NCBI RefSeq assembly: GCF_947172395.1
Contig: NC_069092.1
Location: forward strand, 7,795,418 to 7,859,417
Length of the DNA stretch: 64,000 nucleotides
Direction of reading: 5' to 3'
Source: Bicyclus anynana
Lineage: Eukaryota > Arthropoda > Insecta > Lepidoptera > Nymphalidae
Within the stretch, counting starts at the first letter, position 1, and each line of letters opens with the position of its first letter. Both the position numbers and the translations under genes were made by a program. The notes under the pieces were generated by a model that had not been told where the DNA came from, did no database searches, and saw only the letters and a list, made by a program, of their open reading frames with translations. Shown here piece after piece: positions 58,766-64,000 of this stretch.

Positions 58766-59568
58766 GAGAGCCTGCAGTAGACATACCTCATTTAGGAAGA
58801 ATAAAACTTTGTCAGCCTATGATCTTAGTATAGCTAAGTAGCCAAATATCGGAATTTGGACTGTGGTGACTTCAGAAGCTTTAAGGGTCCAGACCCTTTG
58901 TTTTTAATTTTTCTCGGCACAATATCAAAAGCTATGTACCTGTATGTAATAGCCAGTCACAGGCAAAACCCGCAAAACATCCTTATACTTTTTTTCCAAG
59001 AGAACTTTAAGGATCTTTAGAGAATGGTTGCCACAAAAATAAGCGTCTGGCGACTGGAGGGTTCTTTTATCATGATATCTCAGAGAATAGATTAAAAATT
59101 ACGTTTATACTTATATATTACAATTGAGGATTTGGACCCTTAAAATCTTCCAAAGTCACCAAGGTCCAAACTCCATAATTTGCTGCCGTACTTACGAAAT
59201 TTTCAAATATTTTTTTTCATTTTAATTCATTTTAATTTTTTAGTTATCGCTGGCTAGGTGTCTGAGTCTGTTCATATTTTCAAGTTACTCTTAATAAGCC
59301 CTTTTATTAGATACTCATATTGTAGAAATGCATTAAAAATAACTATTGTCATCTTGCCATTGCCATCTTGTGCGGTGCGCTATATTGGATTTAGAATGAC
59401 GTCATATAACAACGAGTGACGAGTATACAAAATTTCATCTCAATCAGTTGATGATATCTACTTCAAAATTAAGTTCAAAGATTCCACCATGACATACAAC
59501 GCATTCATTGTAAGTTAAATAAAAGCTTTTAAAAAATGTAAAGGTATGTCTGGCAATCGCAGGCTCTC
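58766..59568. mobile_element. MITE-M copy, about 803 bp, uninterrupted
   Basis: Left end gagagcctgcagtagacata, then cctcatttaggaagaataaa. The right end reads aaaggtatgtctggcaatcg, caggctctc, the inverted partner. Subterminal gggtccagaccctttg and aattgaggatttggaccctt are also inverted. No open frame of transposase size, so it is non-autonomous. No clear target-site duplication was found. Confidence 0.75.
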
Positions 59569-61793
59569 AGTCCAATAGTACATAACAGTCAGTTCCGCGG
59601 GTCGGCTTTATGAAGTCCTCACTGTGTCCGTGTTCAACCACGCCGAACCCGCGTTAGCTTTACTGGCCACTTTAATGCCACGTAAGCGTGACCGACTCAC
59701 CATTTGCGCTTAATAAAGCGTAGGTTGCGATGCCTCTTGGTGCCGGTGCCTTGTCAATGAGCCTTTGCTGGAATTCAATAATATTATTGCTTGCTATGCT
59801 CGGTGTTATTTAAATTGTTACATTCTCTCCTTTATACCCGGAACGAGTTAAAGGAACGAATGTTATATCACATCTACAGCTTGTATTGGTATTTTTTCTA
59901 CAACTTAGATCCGTGTTGTCTGAGTTATACTAATCCATAATACCTCTGTTTGCAGTAGAACGAATAATTAAATATATCTGGTTCTCAACATTATATGCAA
60001 AGCACAACGCACGAGTCTCTTCTCATATATCCATCTAAGAAGGAAATTGGGAAATATTGACCATCCGCACTGCCCCTATACAAGATGGCGACTTAAGTTT
60101 AAATCTGTAATATTAACTACGTATATCAGATATTAATGATAATAACTAAAACCTTAAGGCTTAACATGCTCTCAAAAGCATGGAGTTTACAAGCACCGTC
60201 TCAATCAATCAATTTCGGGCTGCTGATGAAAGTTTGAGACCGAAACGAAAAAAATTTAGAAGCAAAACTCACTGGACCAATAAGGCACTTCTTTATAATA
60301 TTGTTAAATGTTGAATTGCTGAAATGAGTAAATTCTTGGCTGACATCATAGCGCCATTATATGTTCACTTCTTCCCACTTTTGCCTAATCAGCCAGTCAC
60401 GTAATAGATATAAAATATAATCCGTTAAAGTTTTATGCACTAAATATAAAACTAAATTCTAACTTGAGCGTAGGCTGCACAAGACTTTACAGGTTATAAA
60501 ATGAGCTTATTCATGGAAGAGTTATAAAAACCACTGCTTTGATCTTAGCCGTGACTGTGTTTAAAATGTCCAAGAGGTAAATTTGCGTAGCGGAAGCGAC
60601 CGGAAAACGAATACGACACTCGCGCAAAGTGGCTAGAAAACCGGCTACAGTTTAAAACAGAATTGCGCATTCATTATGAGGTTTTCTCTCCTGAACAGCG
60701 GTTTAAGACTTCATGGTGCAGTTTTATGAGAGATATTCACTCGTAAACCATGCCTACATAACTAATTACTTTTAACATAGTTGCTTTAATAAGTTCGCGC
60801 TGCTTACCTCGTTATTTCTAATTATTATTCTAAGAACCAATCAAAGACATGGCTTTCATTGTTTTTATTATGGCAGTTTGAAAGAGCTGGCGTAATAGAA
60901 ACTTTGAAGAGGCGATTTTGTTACAATAACGCTATCCTTACTAATGCCAAGTAACATGTCAAAAATAGGTAGAAAATCAATTATTTTTTAGAATTACGCA
61001 TTATCAATAGTAGTGAAATGATCATGGTTAACCTATGTGGTTTCGGATTACAAGGTCCTAGATTCGGGTCCGCATTCAATCCCGGACATTATCATTCACA
61101 TCTGACAGTGATCTTCTTGGGTCCGGCCATACCGCTTCGGAGCAACTTGGGTGAGTCTAAGTCTGCGCTTTATACCCCCTCTTCTCTATTAATGATGAAG
61201 AGGTTAATGACTTATAAATGCACTAAAAATTTATGTGTGCACCGTGATAAAATCTTAATAGATTTGTCCAGACATATTTTCATAAAGTGTTATACCTAAT
61301 GAGTCTCTAGTGTCGGCGTCTAACGGAAGTCTACCTTTATAAGTCACAGACGAATCCAGCGGTATGCTAAAATGATGTATAAATTGACTCCGCTACGTCA
61401 AAGCAGCCGGAGTGCGCCTTAGATCAGGCGCTGTGAGGAGTTAAGTGTGCGTTATATGACGACCTCAAATCGAAAATTTCATTTGAATTCATCCAGTTGT
61501 TTTGGAGTGATGTGCGTTTTAAATAATTCTTGTTATTTATTAACTTTTTAGTACTTTTTTTAAATTGGTTCGATATAGTGTGTTTAATCACAAGAAACAA
61601 TCTTCTTAATAACAATAAAATTGATTCGCGTAGGTTTAGTCCATTTACTCGATATTTAAGGGAACAAAAAGTATGTACCAACAAACCTCCTGGTAACATC
61701 CAGAATCATAATCTGCATGCTTTTCTGAGTTCAAAACTGTGAAGAGAGTGCAGTATTCATATTATGCAGACTGAACTCCTCACATTGCCTGGT
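59569..61793. other. Non-coding stretch, patches of higher GC
   Basis: 59590-59760 is GC-richer and unique in the window. The frames at 61018-61299 (+), 61424-61699 (-) and 61530-61742 (+) have no domain features. The first contains ggtcctagattcgggtccgc, a B-box-like segment suggesting an old SINE. Confidence 0.4.
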
Positions 61794-62115
61794 CTAGCTA
61801 GCGGTTCGCCGATGGCATCGCGCTCGTGCGCCACTACTCACGGCGCCCGCCGGCGCTCGCGTCGCCGTGACTTATGGCCTCCGAGCGAACTTCGATCGTA
61901 CGATTGAATAATAATATCCGATTCCCGCACACCGAATTTATGTTAGGAAGTGGGCACTGTCCCGTATCGACAAACACATCGCCTGCTCAATTTCCAAGCC
62001 GCCCTCCTCGGGCTACGATGCTCGGGATAGCCGATAAATAAATTTTACTCTGGTTTGGTTGTCGGCACTGCTCCCCCCGGAGCGGACACAAGTCGTCACA
62101 CCTAACTGTTACTCG
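61794..62115. promoter_or_regulatory. CpG-rich island, candidate promoter/exon or LTR remnant
   Basis: A sharp rise in GC and CpG (ggcgcccgccggcgctcgcg at about 61841) occurs against AT-rich flanks. Plus- and minus-strand frames are short. On the minus strand gccgtgagtagtgg could serve as a splice donor after a GC-rich exon. The part 61941-62106 has inverted edges (tgttagg and cctaac) and an ataaataaatttt motif, so an LTR-like origin is also possible. Confidence 0.25.
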
Positions 62116-64000
62116 GGCGAACTCTGTATACATTTCTGCTGCTAAAATCCTACGTAGCAGTACATAGCAGGGGCGATGCTTCCTAAAAACCCGATTTCTA
62201 TCGGGTTACCTTTTAAAAATCCACAAGTTTCACGGACGTAAATAATTTAACTTACCTACTCAGCCAAAAAGTAAAAACACATATTGTGATATAATTGGTG
62301 ACCTACGACAAAATTTCAGTATTCGCTACTAGTACATAGAAGTAGTGTGTAATTACACATATGCTTCATGTTGATGTCATTGCCTACCTAGCGGTATAAT
62401 TACACGCTTATGATGTCGACACCGGGTAGTTGTAAGACGTTCATGCCCTTCAAAGTGTTATTCTGTTTATAGGTAGGTTTTTGTCTTACCATCAGGTGGG
62501 CCATGGTTCTGTTAGTTATAATATTGTAAAAAAGCTATTTTACAATTGATGTTTTTCAAAGATTTTTACTAAGTATACCTAGCTACTTAATTACTAACTA
62601 AAACTTGCACATCATAGTAACTGAATGATATAGATGGATATAAAAAGTGCTACCTTTATTTACTTCGTTTTGATATGCCCCTTCATATCGCTTCTTAAAT
62701 GTATTCCTATAGGTATTATACCGTAAAACATAATTGAAATATATCAATATTATTAATTTTCCAAAATTGAAAGTCGGCAGTGAGTATATAAAGTATTTTC
62801 TTAAGTAGCATTGTTATGATTGGCAAGTAGAGCGATCTTATCTCGTACGCAATTGGTCCGTGAAAATTGCCCACAACCCCGGTCATTAAAATAACCAATG
62901 GCCGCTCTCGATTCGGTAACGAAATTAGTTACTAAAGTGCTTAGATCATTTTCTTGCCACTTAAATTACTGTAAGTTCAACGCTCCAAAAGATTTGTATT
63001 AAATTATGGGTTCACACGTCTTAATGTTTTCACTTCGGCTTGTAATCGTGACCGCAGTGCCTAATTACCTCCTGGATCAGTGCATGCTGGAATTTGGTTA
63101 TTCGTACCGTTACCGTATATCTTTGTAGTGCCGCGTGAGAATTGTCTTTCTGTTAAATTAAAGTAATATAACTGTCGCTTCGCTTAATTATAATTTCTAA
63201 ATTTAATTATTTATTAAAGTATTAGAACTATTTAATGTGATCTAGAGATAAAAAAATATAGTTCTGTGATAATTTCCTCCTTTCTATTAAAATACGTATA
63301 ACTGTTATCAGGGTAATACTGCTAAAATTAAAATAATTTCATATTCAAAACCTCCAACGGATTTACTAATTACAAGTATATAGTATAAAATTTTGTACTA
63401 TTTTTAATGTAATTAATGCGTTTTGCTACTTTAGCTGATAGTGCTTTAACTGTAAAACAAGTCTGACGTGACTTCAAGCATAAATTATTATAAATTATTA
63501 AAACTATTATAAATTCAAACACAACACAAATATATTTCCAGGAAACACCGACATCCCGTTGAACTCTAAAATACAGAGAAAGCAAATCATGGAAAAAAAT
63601 CTATACAACATTATACGCCATATTAGGAAATACAGATATAATGATTCATACATAATAAGTATAATGAGACACTACCATTATCTCTTAGAACCATAATGTT
63701 TAATGAAGCACACGTCAGCAAAAAATGTTGTGCATCTCTCTTTTTGACTTGGTGTAAACCGGTATAACTTGGCCGAAAAAAAACTGAATCTCATTCATGC
63801 GTAATTTGCTTTAGATTACATAGCAGGGAAAGAGCAATTATATTAGTCATGTTTGATGGCATTGGCCTTCAAGTGCAACTCGCGAATTTCTAGTCTTAAC
63901 GAAATATATATAAAGGTTATTCCACATATGGTGTAACAATGCTACCTAAGTAATGTCTCCTAAAGCAGGATGAATTACTCGTAACGAAAGTGTCACACTT
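62116..64000. other. Non-coding stretch to window end
   Basis: AT-rich DNA. The frames at 62716-62898 (-) and 63370-63585 (-) are unsupported. No recognised repeat. Confidence 0.45.

Noticed and set aside
61018..61299. 93-codon plus-strand frame, the longest in the window
   Set aside because: No domain, it contains a B-box-like SINE scrap, and has no coding context.

Overview
The window looks like AT-rich nuclear DNA of a lepidopteran insect (moth or butterfly). That assignment rests on the repeats: tRNA-derived SINEs, non-LTR tails ending in GAT microsatellites, and dispersed elements with starts such as ctagcggacgcccgcgac, all of which I know from lepidopteran genomes. The species cannot be fixed from the sequence alone. 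No bacterial, viral or organellar organisation is visible.

I find no convincing intact protein-coding gene, real tRNA, rRNA or CRISPR array. All open frames are under 100 codons, lack recognisable domains, and mostly fall in repeats or AT-rich DNA. The window is best read as intergenic or long-intron sequence. An exon shorter than about 60 codons could have been missed. Two CpG-rich islands (about 2341-2745 and 61794-62115) are the best candidates for promoters or first exons, but the second may instead be an LTR remnant.

Repeat families, with labels used only here. SINE-A: tRNA-like head, nine copies, three with clean target-site duplications. SINE-B: tRNA-like head and poly-A tail, three long copies and one fragment. 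SINE-C: tRNA-like head beginning ccctcaatagctc, mostly old copies. SINE-E: tRNA-like head ggccgcgtggcgcag, one long copy. Family T: a dispersed repeat ending attagtatagat. Family K: begins ctagcggacgcccgcgac and includes the block gggatgaaaagtagcctatg. Family N: contains agggttccgta. MITE-M: long inverted termini containing ggccagacatacctcat. MITE-P: TTAACCGACTTC termini. There is also one hAT-like and one TA-flanked mariner-like MITE, one solo-LTR-like insertion, and the frameshifted C-terminal end of a LINE reverse-transcriptase ORF followed by (GAT)32.

Layout. 1-7 kb: unique AT-rich DNA, one CpG-rich island, old T and SINE fragments. 7.3-8.4 kb: a composite element with a perfect 124-bp inverted repeat and three 130-bp tandem units. 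9-21 kb: SINE-A copies, a short perfect palindrome, and a tandemly duplicated MITE-M. 21-31 kb: SINE-B, the LINE tail, microsatellites and two MITEs. 31-43 kb: T, K, N, P and SINE-C fragments, one LTR-like block and a SINE-in-SINE nest. 43-60 kb: two more inverted repeats, SINE-A copies, and three MITE-M copies, one holding SINE-B and one a solo LTR. 60-64 kb: mostly unannotated DNA with the second CpG-rich block. The most unusual signal is the set of exact or nearly exact inverted repeats (7337-7644, 10626-10674, 43361-43490, 54410-54489), which suggests recent inverted duplication rather than ordinary transposon ends. I found no new multi-gene system here.
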